The notes: generated from the letters alone by a model not told the origin. A stretch of DNA of 64,000 nucleotides from Oscillatoria sp. FACHB-1406 (GCF_014698145.1 NZ_JACJSM010000005.1:1-64000), one strand, 5' to 3'. Counted from the stretch's first letter, positions 55,304 through 64,000 are shown. Program-made: numbers and translations.

Positions 55304-56740
55304 TTACAAGCTCGCTTCTGCTGACTCCTCGTGACTGCCTTGATGCACTGTCTTCACCCACTTCAAGCGCTTCGGGCGAACCGACATTCTTCCGGTTGTT
55401 GCGGGCATGATAACCATCCAGTGCATCATATAAATCATCCCGCGCGCTGTCTGTACGATAATTTCTCCGAGGCGCGCTAAAAGGTTTTTGTCCTTGGGTT
55501 GAGTGCGGTACAGTCCCACCGACATTGCCACGACAGCCCAGCTTATCATTAACGCCGAGAGGGGACTGAGAACGGGCAAATCGTGCCGCCACAGCACCAT
55601 GAATAAGTCGGGGATTGCAGCAGTGGGCAGGATATATTGAATGAGAACGAAGGCGATTAAATCGAGGGTTTTAGTGAAATCAAGGCGATTGCTGGCAATT
55701 AAGCGCCAATAGTCGAGATAGCGTTGATAACCGCCTTCTGCCCAACGATTGCGTTGATGCCATAAAGCTTTAGGCCCGGTTACGCCTTCTTCGTTAACGG
55801 CGGGAAGCAAGCAAAAGCCGATGTCCCATCGATCCAAGTGCAAGCGAATGGTTAAGTCGAGGTCGTCGGTAATGGTTTCTTCGTTCCAACCGCCACAACT
55901 CATGAGGGCTTCGCGGCGGACGAATTGACCGTTACCGCGCAGTTCGCCGATACCGCCGACGGCAATTCGTTGTTGCTGGAAGTAGCAGTCGAGCGCCATT
56001 TCCGCTTTTTGTCCCTGCGTCCAAAAGTTGTAGGAGTCGTTGGCAATTGCTTTACGCATTTGCACGGCTCCAATTTTTTCGTTGTCGAAGAGGGTGACAA
56101 TGCGACGCAGCATATCGGGGGTGACGGTTGCATCGGCATCGAATACGCCGATAATACTGCCGGTAATGAGGGGAATGATTTGGTTGAGCGCGCCGGATTT
56201 GCCGCCGCCAGCCCCGGCGGGACGATGTAAGACTTTGAGTTGGGGATATTCTGCGGCTAATCGGTCTAAGATTTCGGGAGTGCGATCGCTGCTATCATCG
56301 TCTATCGCCCAAACTTCATAGCGATCGCGCGGGTAATCGAGATTGCAGAGCATTCGTACTAGCCGCCCGATTACTGCCTCTTCATTTTTCGCAGCAATCA
56401 GTAAAGAAACTTTAGGAGCGGTGGCGAGTGCATCTTCGGCTAAGGGTTCGGGATTGGGTTGCGGTTGCGTAGCAATTAGCCTCAAGCCATGTACTAAAAG
56501 GATTCCCGTGAAACTCATCACCAGTCCGAGTCCCCAAGGAACGAGGTGTAGCGCAATGACGGTTCCCCAGATGGTAATCAGGGCAAGGGCGGCTTTTCCT
56601 CTGCGTCCTTCTTGTCCGCGAAAGTAGTCACTTCTAAATTCGTCCTCGTCTTCTTCTGGATCCGACCATTCGGACAACAGAGAACCGATTGGGTCTAATT
56701 CTTCGTCGGCGTTCTGGTTTGACCAAGACTGTTCTGGCAT
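55304..56740 (-). CDS. mgdA: Beta-monoglucosyldiacylglycerol synthase
   Basis: The 478-residue GT2 enzyme makes monoglucosyldiacylglycerol, the first step of thylakoid galactolipid synthesis in cyanobacteria. Motifs are VSLLIAAKNEEAVIG, VWAIDDDSSDRTPEI, GVFDADATVTPDM, ITDDLDLTIRLHLDRW and HQRNRWAEGGYQRY (Q/RxxRW). Two membrane regions flank the catalytic domain (about 55-80 and 365-440). The C-terminus, RMSVRPKRLKWVKTVHQGS, matches Synechocystis sll1377. It is convergent with the pyruvyl transferase-like gene, eleven bases apart. Confidence 0.92.
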   Translation of the reverse strand: MPEQSWSNQNADEELDPIGSLLSEWSDPEEDEDEFRSDYFRGQEGRRGKAALALITIWGTVIALHLVPWGLGLVMSFTGILLVHGLRLIATQPQPNPEPLAEDALATAPKVSLLIAAKNEEAVIGRLVRMLCNLDYPRDRYEVWAIDDDSSDRTPEILDRLAAEYPQLKVLHRPAGAGGGKSGALNQIIPLITGSIIGVFDADATVTPDMLRRIVTLFDNEKIGAVQMRKAIANDSYNFWTQGQKAEMALDCYFQQQRIAVGGIGELRGNGQFVRREALMSCGGWNEETITDDLDLTIRLHLDRWDIGFCLLPAVNEEGVTGPKALWHQRNRWAEGGYQRYLDYWRLIASNRLDFTKTLDLIAFVLIQYILPTAAIPDLFMVLWRHDLPVLSPLSALMISWAVVAMSVGLYRTQPKDKNLLARLGEIIVQTARGMIYMMHWMVIMPATTGRMSVRPKRLKWVKTVHQGSHEESAEASL

Positions 56741-57010
56741 AGGATAGAGTGTTACGCGAGGGTGGATAAAAAGGAAAGCTCGAGCGGCAGCTTGCGAAAA
56801 TTTTGCGATCGCGCGCCTGCCCCGGACGGTTTTCTTTACTTCTCGATAGTAGCGAAGATTGTTACAATTTTTATCGATTTCTTAACTTTTGGCAAGGGTA
56901 ATGATGAATTATGAATGATGAGGGGTGAATTACGAATTACTCGGAGGGATGGGGAGACGAGGCGGTAGAACGATTAAAAGAGAAGTATAAAAAAAGACCT
57001 AAAAAAACAA

Positions 57011-58240
57011 ATGATAGCTCCTTGGTTGGCAACGGCAAGTATTGGTTTAATCTCGATTTTGTGGGCGGAAGTGGTGCGCGATCTCTACCATCTCCTTGCC
57101 CACTACTGGTCGCCGCTCGGTCGCCTGCACAATTGGCACCATCGCGTTTTTCGCCCCGATCTAACGCCAGCGAGCGAGGCGATTTACCGGCAGGCACATT
57201 GGTATAATGACGTACCAGAAGCGCTGGTAATGTTATTGATGAGCGGTTTGCCCGTTGCGATCGCGTTTCAACTGGATCTGCCTCAACCCTGGCTAGCGGG
57301 GGCGGGTTCCCTGTATACCTTAAGCTTTTTAAGCACCGCGATCGCGCGCGGATTGGGAATTGCCGGAGCCGACGAACTCACCGATCTTACCCATCGTCCT
57401 GGTGCTTTTACGGAGCCTCCCGCGCCTTGGTTCGTGAATCGCACGTATCATTGGCGGCATCATTTTGACAACCAAAATGCCTACTATTGCGGAACGTTGA
57501 CCGCGATTGATAAAATTATGGGAACTGCCCTTTCGCTCAAAGGTAAACGAATTGCCGTGACGGGCGCTTCGGGAAGTTTAGGGAAATCGCTACTATTTCA
57601 CCTCCAAAAGAAAGGTGCAAAAGTCATCGCGCTTACTTCTCAAGATACGCCGATCGCGTTACCTGAAAGCAGCGAACCCATTCAAACAGTGGTTTGGCAA
57701 GCGGGGAAAGAAGCGGAGTTGAGCGAACTGTTTGAGAAAGTTGATATTTTAATTCTCAATCACGGGATTAACGTGAATGGGGAAAGAACGCCTGACGCGA
57801 TCGCGAAATCTTATGAAATTAATGCCTTTTCTCAACTACGCTTGCTCGAACTCTTTTTAACCACCGTCCGAAGTAATAAAGAAATTGCTACCAAAGAAGT
57901 TTGGGTGAATACCTCCGAAGCCGAATCGAACCCCGCTTTTAGTCCCCTGTACGAACTCAGCAAGCGAACCCTAGGCGATTTAGTCACCCTGCGCCGTTTG
58001 GATGCGCCCTGCACGATTCGCAAGCTGATTTTAGGGCCGTTTAAAAGCAACCTGAATCCCATTGGTATTATGTCTGCCGATTGGGTTGCCAAGCAAGTTG
58101 TCAGCCAAGCAACGCGCGACGCTCGCAATATTATCGTCACGATTAATCCGCTAACTTTTGTGACTTTTCCTCTGAAAGAATTTAGTAATTCGCTTTATTT
58201 TCGCCTGTTTAGTCGGGGTTCTTTACCTGACTCTAATTGA
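57011..58240 (+). CDS. Fusion of a sterol desaturase/fatty acid hydroxylase-type domain with a short-chain dehydrogenase
   Basis: The 409-residue protein has an N-terminal membrane domain. Histidine motifs LYHLLAHYW, HNWHHRVF and TYHWRHHFDNQNAYY lie among hydrophobic helices, as in the diiron hydroxylase superfamily. From residue about 177 an SDR domain follows, with IAVTGASGSLGKSLLFHL (GxxGxxG, NAD(P)H), ILILNHGINVN and the Tyr-x3-Lys of SPLYELSKRTLG. The fusion suggests hydroxylation of a lipid followed by oxidation or reduction. The substrate is unknown. Similar fusions exist in other cyanobacteria. The gene that follows overlaps or abuts its stop. Confidence 0.85.
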   Translation: MIAPWLATASIGLISILWAEVVRDLYHLLAHYWSPLGRLHNWHHRVFRPDLTPASEAIYRQAHWYNDVPEALVMLLMSGLPVAIAFQLDLPQPWLAGAGSLYTLSFLSTAIARGLGIAGADELTDLTHRPGAFTEPPAPWFVNRTYHWRHHFDNQNAYYCGTLTAIDKIMGTALSLKGKRIAVTGASGSLGKSLLFHLQKKGAKVIALTSQDTPIALPESSEPIQTVVWQAGKEAELSELFEKVDILILNHGINVNGERTPDAIAKSYEINAFSQLRLLELFLTTVRSNKEIATKEVWVNTSEAESNPAFSPLYELSKRTLGDLVTLRRLDAPCTIRKLILGPFKSNLNPIGIMSADWVAKQVVSQATRDARNIIVTINPLTFVTFPLKEFSNSLYFRLFSRGSLPDSN

Positions 58241-58242
58241 GG

Positions 58243-59322
58243 ATGAAAATTAAGTGGAAGTATGCACTAGGAACGGCGCTTGCGATCGCGCTCTTTGCCG
58301 AACCCGCTCTTGCCAATGCGATCTCAACCTTATATTTTATAGGGACGCTGTATTTATTAGTGGGTAATGCCGCGATCGGGCTTTTTGAAGGTCGCTTGCT
58401 CGCTCGATTTTTTGGAACACAACGAAGCAAGTCAATTGGCATCGCGATTTTAGCGAACTATGTCTCGGCTTGGCTTGGAGTTGTACCCCTCATTTCTCTT
58501 GCTTCTCGCTTTCAAGATATTCCTTTAGAATCGGTCAAAACCTTACTACGGGTTTCATTTCTGCTGGCTTTTATTTTAACCGTTCTGATTGAATATCCTT
58601 TTATTTGGCTCCTTTTTCGCGATCGCCCCAATTCCTTTTGGCAGGCAGCAAAGGCGAACTTAATTATCCAAAGCCTTAGCTACTTAATTATTTATTTCTT
58701 CTTTCTGCCTTACAGTCCCACTAGCTTAGCCACAAATCTACAATTCGTTCCTTTTTCCGAACTACAACCAACGGGAAACTATGCCCTTTATTTCATCAGT
58801 CCGGATAAGAAGCAAGTGATGCGATCGCGCCTAGACGGTAAGCCCCCAGAATTCATTAAGGATATTTCTCATTTGAACTTTTCCTATCGACCTTATTTTT
58901 GCTCTCATCAAACAGCACAAAAAACCTTCGATCTCTTTCTTGAATCTTACAATGTCCAGCACAAAATTCTTTCAGATTTTGCCACTCGAACGCCGACCTG
59001 GATATCGGAAAAAGAAATAGACTGCCGTATGCCCTGGGGACCCGTGGCTTCTTTGTCCGATCGCGATATTATCCAAGAAGGTTATCACAACACTTTTGAG
59101 GAGGGCGGAATACGGGGATCGGCTAGCCCCGGAAAGCCAAAATTTAAATACTCATTAAAAACTCCGATTATTCAACGAAGAATGAGTAGTGCAACGCAAC
59201 TTAAAGACGAGCGAGTAGTTCTACAAATTGGGGAGGATCGAATTTATATTCTTCATCCTTACCAGAAAAAGATTGCTGAAGTTGTCGAGGGTTCTTCCCC
59301 TTTAGTCGTCATCCCAAAATAG
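58243..59322 (+). CDS. Membrane protein of unknown function following the hydroxylase/SDR fusion
   Basis: The 359-residue protein has a signal-like first helix and about five hydrophobic segments in residues 5-165 (ISTLYFIGTLYLLVGNAAIGLF; LILSF-type helices to IIYFFFLPYS). A soluble C-terminal part of about 190 residues is beta-rich and has no known domain (YALYFISPDKKQVMRSRLDGKPPEF...DRIYILHPYQKKIAEV). I choose ATG 58243. The frame could start at TTG 58237, overlapping the stop of the previous gene. It is probably cotranscribed with it, and a membrane partner is possible. Confidence 0.55.
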   Translation: MKIKWKYALGTALAIALFAEPALANAISTLYFIGTLYLLVGNAAIGLFEGRLLARFFGTQRSKSIGIAILANYVSAWLGVVPLISLASRFQDIPLESVKTLLRVSFLLAFILTVLIEYPFIWLLFRDRPNSFWQAAKANLIIQSLSYLIIYFFFLPYSPTSLATNLQFVPFSELQPTGNYALYFISPDKKQVMRSRLDGKPPEFIKDISHLNFSYRPYFCSHQTAQKTFDLFLESYNVQHKILSDFATRTPTWISEKEIDCRMPWGPVASLSDRDIIQEGYHNTFEEGGIRGSASPGKPKFKYSLKTPIIQRRMSSATQLKDERVVLQIGEDRIYILHPYQKKIAEVVEGSSPLVVIPK

Positions 59323-59325
59323 TCG

Positions 59326-59356
59326 GTAGGGTGCGTTAGCGCTCTTCGTAACGAAC
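59326..59356. repeat. Fragment of a GTAGGGTGCGTTAGCG-type repeat
   Basis: GTAGGGTGCGTTAGCG follows the membrane protein stop codon. It shares GTAGGGTG with the window's repeat family and resembles another common cyanobacterial intergenic repeat. It is a partial copy. Confidence 0.45.
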
Positions 59357-59469
59357 CGTCTCAAGTAATCTTAAGGAGGGATAATTGAGAAAAGTTTTTC
59401 GGGAAATGTTTGTTCCAGACGAATCCTAGTTTATCTTGGAGATTGGGCAAGTAGGGGGAGGATCGACCA

Positions 59470-61806
59470 ATGACTTCTGTTCCGAATCCGAGTTTGAAGG
59501 CGGGCGAAACAGCGTTACGAGCGGGACAATATGAAGATGCGATCGCGCATTTTCAGGAAGTGTGCGCCACGGAACTGGATCTCGCCCTCGTCAATCGCGC
59601 CCGACAAGCTTTAGTCGTGGCTTATTGCCGCTGCGATCGCGCCGAAGATGCCATCCTATTGTGTCACGAACTCGTCCAAGACCCCACCCCCGAAAGCGCT
59701 TGGGCGACAAAAACCCTCGCCGACTTAATTCAACGTTACCCGGAAGCCAATACCCTCGGTTTAGTTCCCCTTCAACCCAAACAGAAAAGCAAACGCCCCG
59801 CAGCACCCCGCAATCTCGCTCCCTCTTTTTCTAACGCCGTCGCACGCGCCGAAACGCCCCAAGATGCTGCCCCGACAGTTTTCGTACCGGGCAGGCAGTG
59901 GCGCAATGCAGAACGGGCGAAGAACTGGAAGCGGATGAAACCGACGCAACTATGGCGGTTGTGGCTAATACAACTGGTTTGCGCGATCGCGTTATTTTAC
60001 CTCGTCCGCTTCTCCCTGGAATGGACGCTAAGAACCTTTAACGCGATACTTGACTTTTTACCCCTATTGCGCCCCATCCAACTCTTTTACCGCAATACCA
60101 CCTATTTTGTCCTCATTTCCTTCTTCATCCTCTGGATTGCTTCGCCCTGGTTGCTCGATTGGCTGCTAACCAAACTATACGGAATGGAACGCTACTCAGT
60201 TCCCAAACTAGCGGGGGAATATCCCGAAGCAGCGAAAGTGGTGCAGAAGATGACGCAGCAGAAAAAACTGCCTCGCCCGCAACTGGCAATTTTACCCACT
60301 CGCGCGCCGGTTGCGATGACTTACGGAACCTTACCCCGCACCGCCCGCATCGCTATCAGTCAGGGATTGCTCGAACAGTTGGACGATTCCGAACTTGCCG
60401 TAATTTATGCAGCGCAAATCGCCCAGATTATCCACTGGGATTTTAGCTTTACCTCCGGCGCGATCGCGCTCCTGCAAATTCCCTTTACCCTCTACTGGCA
60501 AATTTCCCGCCAAGGAGAACGCCTCAGCTTAAAAATTAAAAATGACAAATTAAAAATTAAAAATTATCCATTATCAATTATCGACACCCTCACCCTTTGG
60601 ATAAGTGCAATTCTTGCCGCCATTTTTTATACCTTCTATTGGCTGTGGCGCATCCCCTTATTGTGGATGTCGCGCCGAAGACAGTATTATAGCGATCGCC
60701 TTGCGGCCGAGTATATGGGCAATCCTAACGCCATTACCCGCGCCCTGTTGAAAATCGCGATCGGTATGGCGGATAATGTGCGCGAGCAGACTCAAACCAG
60801 TTGGCTGTTAGAAAGCTTCGATTTATTAATGCCAGTCGGACACCGCCAAGCACTCGCCATCGGCAGTATGCCCGATAAAACGCCCTTTAGGGAAGTTTTG
60901 GCGTGGGAGTGCAGCAACCCTTACCGCCATTGGCTTTCTTCGATTAACTCCCACCCCTTAATCGGCGATCGCATCTATGTCCTCAACCGCTATGCTAACT
61001 ATTGGCGGCTTTCCCCAGAAATCGATCTCCCCATTTACGTTCCCCCCGCCCGCACCCTCAAAGAAAAATTCCTCAAACTCGCCAACTGCTACCGCGCGCT
61101 GCCGATTTTGCAAAGTGCGGTGCTTTCTGCCCTCTTTTTTGGACTGTTGCTGCGCGGTATTTTTTGGGGATTGGGCTACCTCAACGAGCGCGTCCTCAGT
61201 CAGTGGATGAGCGGCAGCGGCTTAATTTGGATGTACAATGCCGATAACGACGCGATCGCGCGCGCTTGCCTCCTCTTTGCCTTCAGCCTCAGCATCTTCA
61301 TCTGGATTAACGGTTATTTCCCCGACGTTCGCATTGCCCCCACCCGCAACGAACCGCGCCTCCAAGACTTACTCTCCAACCCCGAAGCACTCCCCCCCAA
61401 AAGTCAGGGCGTGCTACTCACCGGAACCCTGATCGGGCGCGAAGGGATTAGCAATTGGCCGATTCAGGACTTAATGCTGCAAACCTCCAGCGGCACAATT
61501 AAACTCCATTTTTTCACCAAACTCGGCCCCTTTGGTAATGTTTTTTGGGGACTGCAAAAACCGTTATTGAAGCTGCCCCTCGCTGGGTTAGAACGCTACA
61601 TTCCCCTGTATCCTCGTCCGATAAGCCTCATCGGGCGACAAGTTAGCGTTACCGGATGGTTTCGACGCGGTAGCACACCTTGGATTGATGTCGATACCGT
61701 TCGAGTCAACGATAAAATCGTCGTTCGCAGCGGCTATCCGGTTTGGGTTATGGGTTTAGCGATTGTCGCTGCCCTGCGCGCCGCTTGGCTGATTTGGAAC
61801 GCTTAA
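59470..61806 (+). CDS. Large M48-like membrane protein without zinc ligands, N-terminal TPR
   Basis: The 778-residue protein has a TPR-like pair at residues 10-95, then membrane helices near 165-230. An M48-type fold follows: IAISQGLLEQLDDSELAVIYAAQIAQIIHWDF, residues 294-325. In active M48 peptidases this position reads HExxH, whereas here it is Ala315-Gln-Ile-Ala-Gln319. The third ligand region SRRRQYYSDRLAAEYMGNP (401-419) has Gln405 where Glu is expected. Protease activity is therefore unlikely. Residues 352-372 are encoded by an AT-rich repeat. The C-terminal 170 residues (about 610-770) contain a GIDE/OB-like region (VLLTGTLIGREGISNWPIQDLMLQTSSGTIKLHFF). A role as a pseudoenzyme in the membrane is inferred. 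Confidence 0.8.
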   Translation: MTSVPNPSLKAGETALRAGQYEDAIAHFQEVCATELDLALVNRARQALVVAYCRCDRAEDAILLCHELVQDPTPESAWATKTLADLIQRYPEANTLGLVPLQPKQKSKRPAAPRNLAPSFSNAVARAETPQDAAPTVFVPGRQWRNAERAKNWKRMKPTQLWRLWLIQLVCAIALFYLVRFSLEWTLRTFNAILDFLPLLRPIQLFYRNTTYFVLISFFILWIASPWLLDWLLTKLYGMERYSVPKLAGEYPEAAKVVQKMTQQKKLPRPQLAILPTRAPVAMTYGTLPRTARIAISQGLLEQLDDSELAVIYAAQIAQIIHWDFSFTSGAIALLQIPFTLYWQISRQGERLSLKIKNDKLKIKNYPLSIIDTLTLWISAILAAIFYTFYWLWRIPLLWMSRRRQYYSDRLAAEYMGNPNAITRALLKIAIGMADNVREQTQTSWLLESFDLLMPVGHRQALAIGSMPDKTPFREVLAWECSNPYRHWLSSINSHPLIGDRIYVLNRYANYWRLSPEIDLPIYVPPARTLKEKFLKLANCYRALPILQSAVLSALFFGLLLRGIFWGLGYLNERVLSQWMSGSGLIWMYNADNDAIARACLLFAFSLSIFIWINGYFPDVRIAPTRNEPRLQDLLSNPEALPPKSQGVLLTGTLIGREGISNWPIQDLMLQTSSGTIKLHFFTKLGPFGNVFWGLQKPLLKLPLAGLERYIPLYPRPISLIGRQVSVTGWFRRGSTPWIDVDTVRVNDKIVVRSGYPVWVMGLAIVAALRAAWLIWNA
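60536..60590. repeat. AT-rich short repeat inserted in frame within a coding sequence
   Basis: AAATTAAAAATGACAAATTAAAAATTAAAAATTATCC has the same units as intergenic repeats at 22366-22415 and 24631-24655. Here it encodes KIKNDKLKIKNYPLSII inside the M48-like protein without breaking the frame. Confidence 0.7.
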
Positions 61807-61808
61807 CG

Positions 61809-61835
61809 GGTAATTCGTAATTCGTAATTCGTAAT
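61809..61835. repeat. Short tandem repeat GTAATTC
   Basis: About three and a half copies of GTAATTC lie between the M48-like gene and the methyltransferase gene. They are the reverse-type partner of the TTACGAAT repeats at 31957. Confidence 0.8.
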
Positions 61836-61875
61836 TAATGGACAGAGCAACTCAATGTATTAATGGAAATAAGCT

Positions 61876-64000
61876 ATGACTGAGCTACCGATGTTTGACG
61901 AGTTCCTACCTGTCTTTTTTGGGATATTCCAAAAGAGCTTCAAAAGAGAAGCTGATTTCTTAAGTTACATAAATCGCCCCGATAATCAACGCAGGGGAGA
62001 TGAAGCCTCTATTGTTGACAACGCTATTATCAGTCCTTTGCTTGAGTTACTGGGTTTTGCACCAGGGGAGCAAGCTTATAACCAGCAGAAACAGAGCAGT
62101 CGTCCTGACTTTGCGCCCAGCGATCCCGTGTACGGCACTTGCTTTATTGTGGAGGACAAAAGTACATCTCTGACGCTGACCCTGGATCTGAACGATCCGA
62201 ACAGTCATCTATCGCAGTTACAGGGTTATATACGTGGATTGCGGTTCGGATGGCTGACAAATGGTAGACAGTTTATGGTTTGGGACTTTTCCAATCCAAA
62301 TCAGCCTAGATGCACTGTTGATTTGGATCTTCCCACTGCAATTCAGGAATGGAATCAGGCAGGAGCCACAAGCCTTTCGGATAATACAACAAGAGCATTA
62401 CGGGATGTATTCGATCTGTTCCGTAAAGCAGCATTTACCAGTCTGGATCGCTTAAAGGATGAATTGGCGATCGATTTGGAGGAGTGGCAGCAACGGGCGT
62501 TGCCCCTTGGCAATGGTGGTGGGAATGAGCCGATTTTGGTGGAGTCGTTGCAGTCGTTGGTGGAGGAGCTTAAGGGGGATGCACGGCGATCGCTTAATCA
62601 TCACCTAACCTTACATGATGAATACCTGAATAAAGCCAATCGACTGACTGATGATGCTGTTGAATCGGCAACACAACAGATTCAACAGTTGCGGGAACGG
62701 GTTTTATCTAGTCTAACGAACATTCAAAACCTGGTAGGTCTGACCGCAGAGGAGCAAGCCGCGATTCAAGCAATGCTAATGCGGCTGGAACAGGATGCTA
62801 GGGCATTTATCAGCCCAAAGGAGTTGTTTGAGCAGGTGCTTGGGGTGCTGAATCAGGCATTTCAACGTAAACACGCAGGTAAAGCTAAACCGCCAAAAAC
62901 TCCATCCTCTTTAGAAAAGGATTATACACCGCTCCATGATGTGCTAGTTTCCTATGCCAATACGGTCTTTGGCTGGCATCAGCAACAGGCAACTCTGCGC
63001 CAGACCTATCAAGCAAATATTCGTGTTTTTGATGATTACACGGTTTGGACGGCTTTGGTACAAGAAACGATGCTCGGTGGACTGAGTGAAGACCAGCGAC
63101 GAGATGAGTTTGCATTACAGGCAGCGTATGTGGTGTTTATTCGATTGCTGTTAATTCGAGTTTGCGAAGACAAGGAGATTTTTCAGGGCGAGGATCGGGT
63201 TCCCCATCGGTTTGTGTCAGATGGGGGAATGAAGCAATGGCAGGAAACGATCGAACGCTATTGGATCTTTGCGACGGGCAATCCTTACAGTCCGTTGCTG
63301 GATATGGCATATAACAACGCCCAAAATATTTATGCTCACTTTTTTACTGGACGAGAACTGTTTAACTGGTATCAATTGAATGAGCAGCAGTTGATTATGA
63401 CGCTGCACCAACTGAGCCGATTTAACTTTGCTGGCGTAGATTCTGACATTGTAGGGACGGTCTACAACACCTATGTCAGCCGCAAAGAGAAGAAGGAAAA
63501 AGGGCAGTATTACACGCCTCCTGAAATTGTGAATTACATTCTGGATGAGGTGGGGTATGTATCGGGTACAGGAATTATTGGCAAAAACAAACGCTTGATC
63601 GATCCAGCGTGTGGCAGTGGTTCATTTTTGGTGGCGGCAGCAAAACGCTTAGTGTCAGCTTACAAGAATAATACAGATCAGATTGACGATCCAGTTACCG
63701 TATTGCAACGGGTACAAGCTAATTTGTTTGGCTTTGACCTGAACCCGTTTGCTTGCTATTTAGCTGAGGTGAATTTGTTGATTCAAGTGCTGGATATAGT
63801 AAAGCTGGCACATGAAAAACAACAGCGTCCTAAAATTCAACGCTTTCATATTTACAATGTTGATGCCCTAGCTCGTCCGTCGGGAACTTATCGCTTTGCG
63901 TTGTTTAATACGCTAATTGCAGAAGAAAGTGACCAGGTAGACCAGATTAAAAGCCGTTCTCCGAATACGCCCTATGCAAATGGGTTTGCTTTTGTGGTTG
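61876..64000 (+). CDS. Type IIG-like restriction/methyltransferase protein, C-terminus beyond the window
   Basis: An uninterrupted frame of 708 codons runs from ATG 61876 to the window end. The N-terminal 130 residues look like a PD-(D/E)XK nuclease: SRPDFAPSDPVYGTCFIVEDKS gives PD and E-D-K. A helical middle region follows. The methyltransferase part has GQYYTPPEIVNYILDEV, SAM motif I DPACGSGSFLVAAAKRL and GFDLNPFACYLAEVNLLIQ. The frame ends at FAFVV, where the catalytic NPPY of adenine methylases would be expected next. Fewer HIP1 sites occur here than elsewhere, with one clear copy near 62585, which suggests recent acquisition. Further genes of a defence locus may lie beyond. Confidence 0.85.
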   Translation, partial: MTELPMFDEFLPVFFGIFQKSFKREADFLSYINRPDNQRRGDEASIVDNAIISPLLELLGFAPGEQAYNQQKQSSRPDFAPSDPVYGTCFIVEDKSTSLTLTLDLNDPNSHLSQLQGYIRGLRFGWLTNGRQFMVWDFSNPNQPRCTVDLDLPTAIQEWNQAGATSLSDNTTRALRDVFDLFRKAAFTSLDRLKDELAIDLEEWQQRALPLGNGGGNEPILVESLQSLVEELKGDARRSLNHHLTLHDEYLNKANRLTDDAVESATQQIQQLRERVLSSLTNIQNLVGLTAEEQAAIQAMLMRLEQDARAFISPKELFEQVLGVLNQAFQRKHAGKAKPPKTPSSLEKDYTPLHDVLVSYANTVFGWHQQQATLRQTYQANIRVFDDYTVWTALVQETMLGGLSEDQRRDEFALQAAYVVFIRLLLIRVCEDKEIFQGEDRVPHRFVSDGGMKQWQETIERYWIFATGNPYSPLLDMAYNNAQNIYAHFFTGRELFNWYQLNEQQLIMTLHQLSRFNFAGVDSDIVGTVYNTYVSRKEKKEKGQYYTPPEIVNYILDEVGYVSGTGIIGKNKRLIDPACGSGSFLVAAAKRLVSAYKNNTDQIDDPVTVLQRVQANLFGFDLNPFACYLAEVNLLIQVLDIVKLAHEKQQRPKIQRFHIYNVDALARPSGTYRFALFNTLIAEESDQVDQIKSRSPNTPYANGFAFVV

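Overview
This window is a stretch of cyanobacterial chromosome. The palindrome GCGATCGC (HIP1) recurs through most genes. The gene content is that of an oxygenic phototroph: psbU (photosystem II), acsF (aerobic chlorophyll cyclase), hemA, the dual-function fructose/sedoheptulose bisphosphatase, rpaA (circadian and phycobilisome-associated response regulator), mgdA (glucolipid synthase of the galactolipid pathway), ndbB and an SLH-OprB porin. Short AT-rich tandem repeats and dispersed GTAGGGTGGGC repeats suggest a repeat-rich, probably filamentous or large-genome cyanobacterium. I cannot name the genus.

Layout. 1-130 is the tail of an IS200/IS605-type tnpB with its right-end hairpin. 361-9701 holds ndbB, a HAD hydrolase, an Hpt protein, enolase, an esterase, a pheophorbide-oxygenase-like Rieske protein and a repeat-bearing Rpn nuclease. 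10453-17189 holds an amphipathic secreted protein, a UPF0182 membrane protein, a Uma2 nuclease and a Ro60 (TROVE/vWA) orthologue. Directly upstream of the Ro60 gene is a promoter-driven RNA with a tRNA-like 3' domain, probably a bacterial Y RNA. 17625-21214 is hemA, glpX and an intact M48 peptidase. 21816-25969 holds psbU, nadB and argJ. 26084-30410 holds a TPR gene split by one in-frame TAG, a KGK protein, two small conserved cyanobacterial genes and a hydrolase. 30697-31888 is a cobalamin riboswitch controlling a His-rich CbiX chelatase, followed by aroK and a LysR regulator. 33884-45208 holds acsF, a glycosyltransferase, eda, an L,D-transpeptidase lacking its catalytic cysteine, prs, a NYN-domain protein and mutS. 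46182-56740 holds the porin, a GT61 glycosyltransferase, DUF58, an acyl-CoA-dehydrogenase-like protein, rpaA, a sulfotransferase with a polysaccharide pyruvyl transferase-like partner, and mgdA. 57011-61806 holds a fatty-acid-hydroxylase/SDR fusion, a membrane protein and a large M48-like protein whose zinc ligands are gone. From 61876 a restriction-modification type methyltransferase runs off the end and has few HIP1 sites.

Most genes stand alone or in pairs, as is usual in cyanobacteria. The clearest functional groupings are Ro60 with its RNA, riboswitch with cbiX, glpX with hemA (tetrapyrrole and Calvin cycle), and sulfotransferase with pyruvyl transferase (surface polysaccharide). The most interesting items are the Ro60/Y RNA locus, two enzyme-family proteins that have lost catalytic residues (L,D-transpeptidase and M48), and repeats that have entered coding sequence.
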